Source: Bretschneidera sinensis (Eukaryota; Streptophyta; Magnoliopsida; Brassicales; Akaniaceae). From it: 64,000 nucleotides of DNA. A model generated the notes under the pieces. That model was not told the DNA's origin and made no database searches. It worked only from the letters and a program-made list of their open reading frames with translations. Shown in pieces: positions 24,556-34,827 of this stretch. The stretch is from NCBI GenBank assembly GCA_023935145.1, contig CM043698.1:84236001-84300000 (forward strand), written 5' to 3'. The stretch's first letter is position 1. Every line of letters begins with the position of its first letter. The position numbers and the translations under genes were made by a program.

Positions 24556-24640
24556 TAAGTATTATAAAAATCAATACCTTGTACTCCAATCAATGATCCC
24601 TTTGGACCAGCAGCTGTAGGAGTCTTCATTGAATTCATCT
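24556..24640 (-). pseudogene. LEUNIG/LUH-type corepressor, upstream exon
   Basis: The minus strand reads NEMNSMKTPTAAGPKGSLIG and then VQG, matching the segment of LUH-type proteins just before the Gln-rich exon found at 23,296-23,100. The order and strand agree with a gene read leftwards, with an intron of about 1.26 kb that has since gained a possible LTR. The frame runs into a stop soon after VQG. Confidence 0.65.
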
Positions 24641-24899
24641 CATTCTTTATGTCTTGTTTCAGCATACAAGACATAACAGAACAGGATAAGCAACATAAAA
24701 TTAGAAGGGAAACGCAAAAAATTTCTACACATTTTGGACTCCATAATGAAAATAACATAACAGTTCTATCTACCATGTAATTTATGGTGATAACTTGGCA
24801 AAAATTCAACAGTATCCCCATAATCTGTAATACAGAACATGCATGATAGTTCTGCAAGTCCAACTCCCCTAGTTGCATCTAAGCACTGAGTTTCAATCT

Positions 24900-27130
24900 G
24901 ACATTGGGAAATGTGCAATCTAACTGCTTAAAACAAAATTTGGTGCAGCACTATTGTTTGCCTACTAGTTTGGGATGTTCACCATTCAGCAGTTGATCCA
25001 TCTAACCAAGACAGGAACTAAATGATATGTCACACACACACGTAGTGATATGATTAACGTTATTGTCGAAGCTATATGCTGACTGTACATAATACATAAG
25101 TTTTGACACATATAGAACCTTGCAAATCCAAACACTATGGAATGATTAGAATTACAATATACTTCTTCTCAGCTTACATCTTCTACAGCCTCATTCAACT
25201 TTTTCGTTAACATCTAAAATTAAAGGAAATACATAACCCATCCGTATAAAACAACATAAGATTAAACCTACTTTAAGAGAGTACATCTTGTTCAAGAAAA
25301 ATTAGAATATTACGACAATTTCCAGTTCCTTCATGCAATTTACAAAGAGTGGTCAATTCTAAAATATCTTCATCATATGTCACAAAGAGTACATAATAAG
25401 TTTTCATATTCTTGAATTACTTCTTTATAAGATCAATTTACCAATGAATTTTTGCACAAACAGCCCTGATATCAAAACACTAGTGAAAGCTAAGTAGTCC
25501 AAGAAACTTATCATCAACATCATGGGCTTTCAAAGCTCAGTTTTAATCTTCACGTCTCCATTTGGTAATGTACTTTGTAATTGAGCAAACCATTTTTTAT
25601 TCCTGAATTTTGATATAAATAGTTTTAAGACTATGATAATCATTGAAGAAACACAACAGAAGACTGATGAAGGAACATGTTTCTAGTACCTGGCTCCTGA
25701 ATGCTAGCCAACACTTCAAATACAGATGTCAAAATTACTGGATCCCATTTCAAATATATTATAATATAATATAAATGTAAGCTCTACACATGCATGTATT
25801 CTTGTTCCATCTTAAGAAGTAGTGCAATTCAAACTTCTAAATAGCCGATAACAAACATAACTTTCTAATAATCTCAAATGTATTAGAAATGCAAATAACA
25901 AAACCAATTCAAATTAATAACAATATCCTAAATCTAGACCAATTATCATTGTATTTACATAAAAAAATACTACTACTAACTAATCGATGCAATATTACAG
26001 AGCTTGGCTTATATGCAATCATAACATGAACAACACCAAAGTTATCACTAGAAATTACATATTTGATGCATTGTAAACCACTAAACAATCATACCAAAAC
26101 AATAGAAACCAGGAGAAAAAACAGCAAAAGAAATGCAGCTCAAAACTACAATAAAATCCATAGACTCAACACCAGTGACAAACCAAAAGATCAAAACTAC
26201 ATCTTCTACCAAACCAAATGAGGGAAAGAACTTCAAGGCTGCAATCCAGCACAGATCCGCAAGTAAGAAGATCCAAGAAGGACCCCACCCCTAGGTGGAA
26301 TAACTAACATAAATAATTTCTTAAATATCAAAAAAAAATATGGAGTGTTAGAATCCTCTCCAACCAGCAAAACTCAACAATTGCAAAAATTAAAACTCAT
26401 GATTAAACTTAACTAAAACACAAACTTCTGCTTCATTAAAATGCCAGATTTAATTAGATAAAAATTAAAATTCATACTCAACTAAAACACCGCAAGCTAA
26501 GTTTCAAACAAACACAACCAAATATTAAATTCACTTGTTCACCCAAAAAAATTAGAAACTTTAGTTAACACCAACGAAGTGATAAAAAAATCCTACAAGC
26601 CGAATGGAAAATGGAAAATGGAAAAGGTATCATGGAAAAATTCACGTATATAATCTTTTTTTCTTAAAAAAAAAAAAAAAAAAGTAGAAGAAAAAAACGA
26701 TAAAAAAAATTCTTTTATCGATAAGATTAAATTTCAAGGTGCAGTAACGGCTCTCTCATGCACCCATGAACAAGCAAAGAAAATGAGCCGTAGAGAGTAG
26801 ACAAATTGAAAACAACAGCTAGAAAAGTTAACAAAAAAGTACCTTATGCATCTAATGCTAGAACTGAACCATGGGTCTTCGACTGCAACTCGACGGTGGT
26901 AGATCTAAAGGAAATTTAGGGGTCTTCTACAAAAGGTGAGAGTGATTTAGAGAAATGGAGAACATCAATTGTAAATCTAGATTTGATTTTAGTTTTACCT
27001 TCATAAATGTCGTATTTTCCCGAGAAAGGAAAAAATTCTTTTGAAGCAATCAGAAACCCAGAAACGTTCTCGAGCTCAGATACACAAATCCCCAATAGTT
27101 TAAGGCTCAGCAAAGGAGAAAGGTGAGAGA
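24900..27130. other. No gene recognised; intron-like or flanking AT-rich DNA
   Basis: Most of this stretch is AT-rich without coding character. The part at 26,820-27,130 resembles a 5' leader on the minus strand (short ORF 27,113-26,916, alternating GC content and GT/AG-like edges), but I do not recognise the product. A poly(A)-rich tract lies at 26,664-26,715. Confidence 0.4.
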
Positions 27131-27179
27131 CAGAGGTTAAGAAATTCTGAGTTCTTTAGGGCAAACAGGGTAACGTTTT

Positions 27180-27470
27180 CAGTTTTAGGTAATCATTTAA
27201 CACAGTTTTCGAAAATAAAATTGTGAAATATTGTTTAGATAATCTGATTTTGAAAACTGTTTTGAAAATAAAATAATTTTTTAATATAATTTTTTATAAT
27301 TATTTTTAATTTTAAGTTTAAATTTAAAATTTATATTAATTTTAATTCTCATATTTATTAAATACATTTTTTTAAAACTCACAAAATACATAAAAAAATA
27401 TTATTTTATTTTAAAATTTTAATATTTTTTATATAATATGAATCAAATATAACCAAACTTTTTCCTAATG
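27180..27470. repeat. Possible left terminal region of a gene-capturing transposon
   Basis: This contains 'attgtttagataatctgatt' followed by runs of ttttgaaaactg. It loosely resembles, in opposite orientation, the sequence at 32,275-32,440 ('ttttggtttttgaaaactga' and 'aacccaatccaaacatagcc'). Both also share the word AACACAGTTTTC in inverted orientation. The similarity is weak and no clean terminal repeat or target duplication was found. It is offered as a candidate boundary only. Confidence 0.3.
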
Positions 27471-28010
27471 TATGTTTTTTTGTTTATTTTCTTTTTATCA
27501 TATGTAAACAATTAAATAAAATTGTCTAATTTTATCTTCACTCTACTTAATCTATTATACTAATCAAGCACTTTCAGAAAGTTCTTGCAAGTCACCTTTC
27601 AACCTATTCTTCTAGTAATTGGAGAGATCATTTAAACCAAAGACATTGACCTACAAGCCACCCCAAGATAAGAGAACATGTAATTCTAGCATAACATCAA
27701 GAAAGAATTTATATACTAACAATAAATAATTCAGAATGCATAGAATTTCAATAACCACTTGAAGCATTGAAATACACGAGTCTTCTTGCTTTCACTAGTC
27801 TCACCTTTAACCTGCATTACAGATTGATTTTTTTTTTTCTTTTCCCGCAAGTATTATTCAGCTCTTGTGTCTATGAAAGGGGCAAAAGAAAATGAAAACC
27901 TTATTTGATATAGTATGTCTTCTCAGAATCCATAGCTAACATGAAAAAATGAACACAGAAAATACACATCTATAAAAAGGCACGAAACATTAGTTTGCCA
28001 GTCTCTCTGC

Positions 28011-28185
28011 CTAGTAGGTATAACCCTTAACAAATATTCCTTTCTTAGCTTCATCGCTTTCACTGTCAACAGAGTACTTTCCAAGCTATGCAAGGGAGTT
28101 TGCCTTTGCACGCACCAAAAGTGACTTCTTTGCAGCTTCAACATTGTCAAGACGTCCTTGCCATGTCTTGAGCACACACTTACCT
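28011..28185 (-). pseudogene. Last exon of plastid-type fructose-bisphosphate aldolase, with internal stop
   Basis: Plastid class I aldolase acts in the Calvin cycle, joining triose phosphates. The minus strand reads LKTWQGRLDNVEAAKKSLLV and RAKANSLA, then a TAG (28,087-28,085) where a Gln codon (CAG) would be expected, then LGKYSVDSESDEAKKGIFVK and GYTY followed by TAG. GYTY at the end is the typical C-terminus of the plastid isoform. The homology begins only about one codon after a CC1/RBM39-like exon ends. An upstream aldolase exon is at 29,853-29,937. The catalytic lysine region is not present. Confidence 0.8.
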
Positions 28186-29590
28186 GTCTACATAAATGTG
28201 CTTTAATTTTCCAAATTTTGAACATTCATCTTGAACATCTTCCTTGATATCTAAATCAAATTCCGGTTCCGTCTGCCCCCAAAATTATAATTTTAGCATA
28301 AACAAAGAAAAATATTAAATAAAAAAATCTATCAAGGTATGCTGCTCACCAACCTCTAATTTGGGATCAAACATATTTTTCAGTAATAGACATTCACTTG
28401 GGATGCCAATCGTCTCGATAGAAGGAATAGTTGGACTAGGAAGTTGAAGACCTGTCCCTGGATGTCCAGCAACTGTGGGAACAGAACCCTGTACTAGAGG
28501 AGCAAGTAGTGGAGAAACTGCAGGTGCCACACCAAGGATAGGTGCGGTTGGTATAGTGAGGCCAGTGCTGTTGACAACAGGGGTGGCTAGTGAACCAGGA
28601 ACATTGCAAATAAAGGAAACAAATGTGAGACTGACCAGATGGATTAAGAATGCAATTATAAGCCACAGAATGCAAACCATGACACATTGCCACTGCGATC
28701 CAACTTCTACATGAGAAGTGCTCAAGAACGTGCATTCAGTGCCTGAAATTTATAAGATTAGATTAGCAACAACACAGTGATCAAAATCTCTGTATTATTT
28801 TTAAACAGAAATTCAATAGGAACGAAAAGATGTAACAAATTGGTAAATATGCATAAGTGATACAATTTAGACTCCTTGCCATATCTCATTATTTTTTTTT
28901 TTTTTTTCAAAATCCTTTTGTTTTGTTTTTTTCTCAAGGTGCTATACTAGTGCTTAAATGGGTATTACTGACCAAGCCGCGGTTCATCATCAGCAGCATT
29001 CACCCCGGCATCTTGCATTCCAGTTTGATCAGTAACAGCTGACACCTAACCACAAGAGAGACACATAAAAGATAATATATAAAGTTAGAACACCATGCCA
29101 ATGATTCCGGGAACAATCATTATTTAAAACCATTAAAAGCATGCACTTTTCGTCTACATATAAATCACAAAAAAAAAAAAAAGCATATGCAACAGCACTG
29201 AAGCATTGATAGCATGCTGCTCCTGGTGATAATGATGTGGTCATCTGGAAATGACAGTGGGAACACAGATGTCATGATAAGAGCACTGGTTCTAGCGGCC
29301 ACGATGATGGTCATGGCATGGAGTGGAGATGACATGATGGCAGAGGATGTGGTAGTGACTAGCATTGCTACTATAACCTTTTTTGGAGTAAGACTTTACA
29401 CTATCACCAAACACATGCAGAAATTGAAATAAAAAATAAATTAACAGACAGGAAAAACAGCAATGACAGGAAACGCCAAGTTAACGAACAAGATTAACCT
29501 TTTTCATGGAATTACCTTGATTGTCCGGCCCGCAATCTCTAATTGTCCATTCAAATTCAATGCATTTCTAGCATCTTCAAGACATGCAAA
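28186..29590 (-). pseudogene. CC1/RBM39-like splicing factor fragment, four exons
   Basis: RBM39/CC1-like proteins are nuclear SR-related splicing factors with RRM domains. Four minus-strand exons are visible. The first, 29,590-29,516, encodes LEDARNALNLNGQLEIAGRT, the end of RRM2, with acceptor ttgcag and donor GTAAT. The second, 29,045-about 28,968, reads VSAVTDQTGMQDAGVNAADD. The third, about 28,605-28,346, reads TPVVNSTGLTIPTAPILGVA through SECLLLKNMFDPKLE. The fourth, 28,272-28,186, reads EPEFDLDIKEDVQDECSKFG and KLKHIYVD, the start of the C-terminal UHM/RRM. The RS region, RRM1 and the protein end are missing. The second exon is truncated compared with the family. Introns show capture as genomic DNA. 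Confidence 0.8.
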
Positions 29591-29852
29591 CTGCAAGTAG
29601 AGAAAAAAATGTGTATATTTTGATTCAAAAGTAATCTCAACAAAGACATCTAAAACAGCATTTATAGCTTTCTTATGAGTTCAAGATCTGAGGCTACGTT
29701 AATTTATCAGTCTATAAAATCATCAGCTGCAAAAATAAATCGAATTTGGAAACACAAGCTCGGTGTTAAGTTTCACTTCACCATTGTAACAAAAGGGGAA
29801 AATGAAAAATCATATTGGATAAATTAAAGTGGGTTCAAGCATCCATACCATG

Positions 29853-29937
29853 ATTCTTGGAACTGCATGAGGAACTGTCCTCTTCAGCATCATGAGTGTA
29901 TATTTGGCAATGGTCTCAGGAGAAGCCTTCTCCTTGT
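29853..29937 (-). pseudogene. Internal exon of plastid-type fructose-bisphosphate aldolase
   Basis: The minus strand reads KASPETIAKYTLMMLKRTVP and HAVPRIM, then a GT donor. This matches the plastid aldolase segment that precedes the conserved FLSGG phosphate-binding region. That next segment is missing: downstream on the same strand come CC1/RBM39-like exons, and only after them does the aldolase C-terminal exon appear (28,185-28,011). No frameshift is seen in this short exon. Confidence 0.75.
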
Positions 29938-30235
29938 GTGATTATAAACCACACAAAGTATAGGCTGGATCAAAATTTCATATTTGAGAGGCAACAAAAA
30001 CATACAATATGCATGCACATATATAAACATGTGCCTGTGTGATTATGAACAGCAATCCATATAGAAACCAGAATCTACACATTTCAGCACATAAATTGAA
30101 TCCGTTAAGCCAAGGAATATGCCCTTGTTGAACCAAGAAAAAAAATCTTCTTCCACTAGGAAAATTTTGTTGGGAGGGGGGGAATATTAAACAAAAAGTA
30201 CAAAACCCTAGAAAAATAGATTCTACTAAGAATCA

Positions 30236-30800
30236 CCTTTATCATTATCTAATGCCACAACTTGACCAATCCCATCTACTTCGTGAGCATATCTTAGAGC
30301 TCTTAACCCAGAAGCTGACAATGCCTGTATATTCACAAAGAAAGAACTTTATAAAGTGATTAACTAATCCTAAATAGTATTAAAAACTGAAACAGACCAA
30401 CAAAAGTATACATATGTATATGAAAAAAGAAGATAATAGAAAAACCTCAAGAACTCTTGGTGGCTTGAGTTCCCCTCGAACTTTTCTTCAGTAGTCTTGG
30501 CAGTTTCTTGTGATATGCTACAAGGCTCATCTTGAGATATTTCTTCATGCCCTTCACATTCTCCGTTAGATTTTTCATTATCCATAACAGAATCATTGGA
30601 AGCTTATTCTACAACAGATCTAGAAGCATCCTTCTCAGACACCTTTGGTGCTGATTTTGTTCTTCTAGACAACACTGCTTCATGCTCTTGCTTGCATTTG
30701 GATATGAATGCCCTGAGGACAGCAATGGACATGTCTCTGTTGTTGACCTGATTATTATAGAGTGAACAATTAGAACCATTTTATCCCTCAATGAAATGAT
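30236..30800 (-). pseudogene. TRM1 fragment: tRNA (guanine-26 N2)-dimethyltransferase, two exons
   Basis: TRM1 methylates G26 of tRNAs using S-adenosylmethionine. The first exon (about 30,760-30,452, minus) has NNRDMSIAVLRAFISKCKQE, a TAA after SRSVVE, then DNEKSNGECEGHEEISQDEP. A one-base loss shifts the frame before the ELKPPRVLE part. After an intron of about 125 bp, the second exon (30,326-30,236) reads ALSASGLRALRYAHEVDGIG and QVVALDND, which is SAM-binding motif I of the methyltransferase. Splice signals AG|GC and AAG|GTGA are kept. Both ends of the gene are absent. Confidence 0.8.
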
Positions 30801-31689
30801 AAACCTAACAAACAGTCAGACTGCAGAGCTAACAAATTCTCAAACCGCAAAGGATCTACCAGAAAGTTTTAAGGTAAAAACAAAGAAAATTACTTGTACC
30901 ACAGTGTTGCAAAAGATTTATAACCCTAAAGTAACAGTAAACCTACATGATAATCTGTACAAGGTAACATATACACCTTAAGCCATTTTAAGTAAAACAA
31001 ACATGGAAAAATCTCCTAATTTACAAGAAGCTAAATAAATGACTCAATAAATAACTAAAATTCCCAAAAGTACCATTTATAATCGGTCCTAGTGTCATGC
31101 TAAAACAGAAATATTCCCATTGCAATCAAAATATCAACTTATGAGCTCCCAGGTCACAGCTGGAATGGTTATCAGTCAGAAATGTGCAAGGTTAACAGAT
31201 AAACCAGGATGAGTTGCCAACATAAGCTCATTTTGGATGGACAGTGTACATGAAAAATTCCTTTTCTCTTATTAAGATTGTCACATAATCTCCATTAATA
31301 TGATATCATATCTCTTCAACAATTTGCATTCTCATGTTTGTCTCTTTATAAAAATGCAGAAAGGATTATAAATGTCTTATGTCATGTTGATTTGTTAACA
31401 GCAGATACTAGGCAATGAAGGCCCATATAAAGCAGAGTAGAAAACCTCAACTTGATTTAAGAGAAGTTCTATGCTTCAATCAAAATAAAAGAAGAGTTTC
31501 CAGCCGGTATTAATGACAAACGATTACTTATGCATTTATGAATTGCTATTGAAAATGTTAGAAAAGGAAATAAATTAACAACTTGAATTTAATAATGCTC
31601 CAATTTTTTAGAACTGGAAAACAAAAGAAAGAAACATCCACCCAACATGAAAAGGTTGCCAAAAACACTTCCAAGGGCATCAGGGATAA

Positions 31690-32230
31690 ACATTTATTTT
31701 ATTTATCATACCTCCAAATTGGTTGCCCCAAACAACAACCTAGCATCTTCCTCCTCCTCATCAAACTCATCTCCATACCCAAATTCCGCATCCCTACGGT
31801 AGCCGGGTTCGCTCTAACTCATTGCCCTGCTCATCCCCACCAAAAACCCCAAACCCAGCACCACCACCACTGACACTCTCCTTCTCCCCACTAGCCCCAC
31901 CGTCCCTCTCCCTCCGCGAAATCCGTTCCTCGCTCACATTGGACAACTAGTTGGTGCCAAACAGCTCCTCGCTCGAGTCCGTCACCAGGGCGACGGGGAA
32001 ATCCGAGCATGTGCCGTACGCCGCGGATGCCCCCATGGAGCAGCACCTCAGGGTGCCGCTGCTCACCGTTACGACCCAATACAGATCGTGAACCACGACG
32101 GCGCCGTTTCTTGGCGATCAGGCTGAGGCTCTCTCGCTCATAGTGCTGCTGGGCCGTCGAGACGGGCTTATTGCTGCTGGTGTTGTTGTTGATGTCGTCA
32201 TCGATGAGGGAGAGAAGAGAGCAGAGAGCA
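31690..32230 (-). pseudogene. GC-rich first-exon-like fragment of an unrecognised gene
   Basis: This stretch is markedly GC-rich against its surroundings. On the minus strand one frame reads RNGAVVVHDLYWVVTVSSGT, LRCCSMGASAAYGTCSDFPV and ALVTDSSEELFGTN, then a TAG, then LSNVSEERISRERDGGASGE. After a frame change it reads RRDAEFGYGDEFDEEEEDAR and LLFGATNLEV before a GT. The Ser/Thr-rich, then acidic pattern looks like a genuine N-terminal exon. I do not recognise the protein. It is the first (5'-most) of the minus-strand fragments that continue through TRM1, aldolase and CC1. Confidence 0.5.
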
Positions 32231-32274
32231 GAGAGTCGTGGGCTGAAAATTGAAAATGAAAACCGAAAACTCCG

Positions 32275-32440
32275 TTTTGGAGTTTTCTAAAATCACTGTT
32301 TGAAAACCCAATCTTAGAAAACTGTGTTTAAAAACTGTTTTTTCAAAACTACTGGCCAATCATGCTACTTGAGGTTTGAAAAGTGTTTTTGGTTTTTGAA
32401 AACTGAAAAGGTTTCTGAAAACCCAATCCAAACATAGCCT
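32275..32440. repeat. Possible right terminal region of a gene-capturing transposon
   Basis: Low-complexity blocks of TTTTGAAAACTG alternate with 'aaaacccaatccaaacatag'. Such sequences are common at the ends of non-autonomous plant DNA transposons. It is the likely partner of 27,180-27,470. The captured gene fragments nearest to it start about 45 bp inside. Confidence 0.35.
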
Positions 32441-33639
32441 TAGACTTTAATTCATAAGAGAAAATGAAAGATGAAAATTTGGCGCTGCAACTGTGGATGG
32501 CTCGGGGAGTGAGATAAAGGTAGGAAAACGGGGAGAGGAAGAAGAGAAGGGGAAGGGAAAAGGAGATGGTTGTGAGTGAAATAAGAGAAGAGAGAGTGCG
32601 AGAGACACAACAATAACAGAGTATTGGGGTTTCAGAGAGAGATGACTGGGCTTAAGTTTCAAAGTGAGAGGACTCAACTAGGGATTGAGTTCTGTGTTAA
32701 ATGAGAGAGAGAAAGCACGAGGGAGATGACAGGAATGGTGTACTGGGTTTTTTTATTGTCTTAGGAAAATACATTTAAGTTTATACTGAAATTGATCGTG
32801 GAGGAAGCGGTGCCCTTTTTTTGGGTTATATATTGATGGTTTTTAAATTCCAACAGTCTTTGTACCGGCGGATGATTTTTAAATAGATATGTAATATTTT
32901 TAAAAATTATAAAATTAATTTTAAATTTCACATATTTTAATTAAAAATTAAGTTTATAAGCTAAGAAACAAATAGTACACGACACATGCCAATCGATAAT
33001 TGTTCAGATTGAAAAATAAGATTCCGTCGAACTATCAAACCTTAAAAACTAATTAATCCAAACCTTAATTACTCTAAACTCTAAATCTTCAAACCCTAAA
33101 CCCCTAAACCTTAAAACCTAAAACCCTAACCATAAAATGAAGTTTGAGTTGATTATCATGTTTGGTTGAAATTACATTACATTTTTTTATTATAATAGAA
33201 AAAATGAAATTGAAGCGGAGATCGATTATAATGTTTGGTTAATTAACATGTTCGGCATTTTCATGTATTTATATGTATTATTTATATATTATTTATGTAC
33301 TGTAATAATATTATATTACTTAACTATACATATTAGTTAATTATATTATTTTCTAATATTTACTATTCTAAAATATTTAATTACATTTTCATTTTATTAA
33401 TTATTAGTATAATTTATTGTATTTTATATATTATATACGTATTATAATAATATTAAAAATAATCAAATATATTAATTAATTTGATCATTTTTAAATATTT
33501 AGTATTATGTAAATATTTAATTATATTCTTATTTTTATTAATTATTAATCATATTTACTATATTATATATATTTATATTAGATAATATTTTTTTTAATAT
33601 ATAATCACATAAATTATATATATAGTCATATTTATATTA
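32441..33639. other. No gene; AT-rich DNA with degenerate telomere-like repeats
   Basis: A minus-strand ORF at 32,677-32,447 is Ser/Pro-rich and unrecognised. At 33,030-33,125 there is a degenerate run of CCCTAAA-like words (aaaccctaaacccctaaacc), resembling an interstitial telomeric repeat. From 33,150 on the DNA is AT-rich without structure that I can name. Confidence 0.5.
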
Positions 33640-34110
33640 TATATTTAAAAAAGGGTTTTAAAAAATTAATTGTAAATTAAAAGAGGAGTTTTTAAAAAAA
33701 TATCACCAACAGAAATCTTTTATGACAAATTATCACCAAAGAAATTTATTCAAGCTCCGCAACAACAAATTGTCGTTGCAATATAATTTTCAGACATAAT
33801 ACGAAAAATAACTTTGTAATAAAACAAAAATTTATTCAAGCCTCGTTGCGATATAACTTTAAGAAATCGCAAAGAAAAATAATTTTGTAATAAAACAACA
33901 AAATAAAATGTTATTCTCTTATCGCAACGACAAAATGTCGTTGCTAATTGATAAATTTATAATAAAAAATTAAAAATTGACATATTGATTTTTTTATTGG
34001 CAACGAGATTTCACAACAACTTTTAGGAGTTGCGAAATGCTTGATCTTTCGCAATAAAAATATTGTCGTTGTTAATTCCCATTGCTAAAAATACATTTTC
34101 TTGATCTTTG
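33640..34110. mobile_element. CACTA-like subterminal repeat region
   Basis: Repeated short words in both orientations (CAACGAC, GTCGTTGC, TCGCAAC, TTGCGA) are spaced along 450 bp, for example 'acgacaaaatgtcgttgcta' near 33,940. This clustering is typical of the subterminal transposase-binding repeats of plant CACTA elements. No CACTACAA terminus is visible here, so it is a fragment. Confidence 0.45.
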
Positions 34111-34827
34111 ATATTCATTTATTTGTGATATTATGATATTTAATTTTATAAAAAAAAATATATCAACAAATTTTTCATTTAAAATATTTAATTTTCTTTT
34201 ATGTTAGTCTTTGATTTTCATTTATTTGATGATGTAATAAGTAATGATATTATAATATTTTTTTAAATATAAAATACATAAAATAAAATTTATTTTATAC
34301 CATATAATAGAATATAAATCAATTTAAAATATACATTTAATAATTTTCGAAAAAAAAAAATAATGATTTTCTTTTTTTAAAAGCCCTAAAAATTCCTTGT
34401 TAAATATGTTTTATCCCTGATATTTCTATTTTTTTTTAAAAGTAAGTTATTTTGGTCATCATGAAAAGTAATATCCAATTAAAATTTTGATTCTTCAAAA
34501 ATATTTATTTTGGACTGCTTGATGAAAATTAGTATTTTGGAGTGAACTGTAGGCTTTAAAAAGATTTAGTATACTAGTGTCATTTCAACAAACCTAGAGA
34601 TAATGCAATATAATTTACCTTAAATACTATATAATTTTCAACTTTATTAAGCCCACCTGTGAGTAAATTGCCTTTTTTTTTCTCATACTTCCCCTAAGTT
34701 AGTAACTTTGGATTTTTTTAAAGGAAATTTGGATGATTAAACATTACATTCAACTTTTTCATTATTAAACTATTAGAGTTAATCCTTAAACTAAGACAAC
34801 CATATCATGATTTTGTAAAAAGATACC
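34111..34827. other. No gene recognised
   Basis: AT-rich spacer between the CACTA-like fragment and the LTR beginning near 34,828. No ORF or repeat of note was seen. Confidence 0.5.

Noticed and set aside
28475..28714. Plus-strand ORF of 79 codons
   Set aside because: It is antisense to a CC1/RBM39-like exon whose protein match is clear.
28436..28735. Cys-rich minus-strand ORF, possible secreted peptide
   Set aside because: It is the wrong frame over the same CC1/RBM39-like exon.
29160..29400. GA/CA-rich stretch with ORFs on both strands near the CC1 exons
   Set aside because: It shows no recognisable protein in any frame and lies where an intron is expected; possibly another captured piece, but unsupported.
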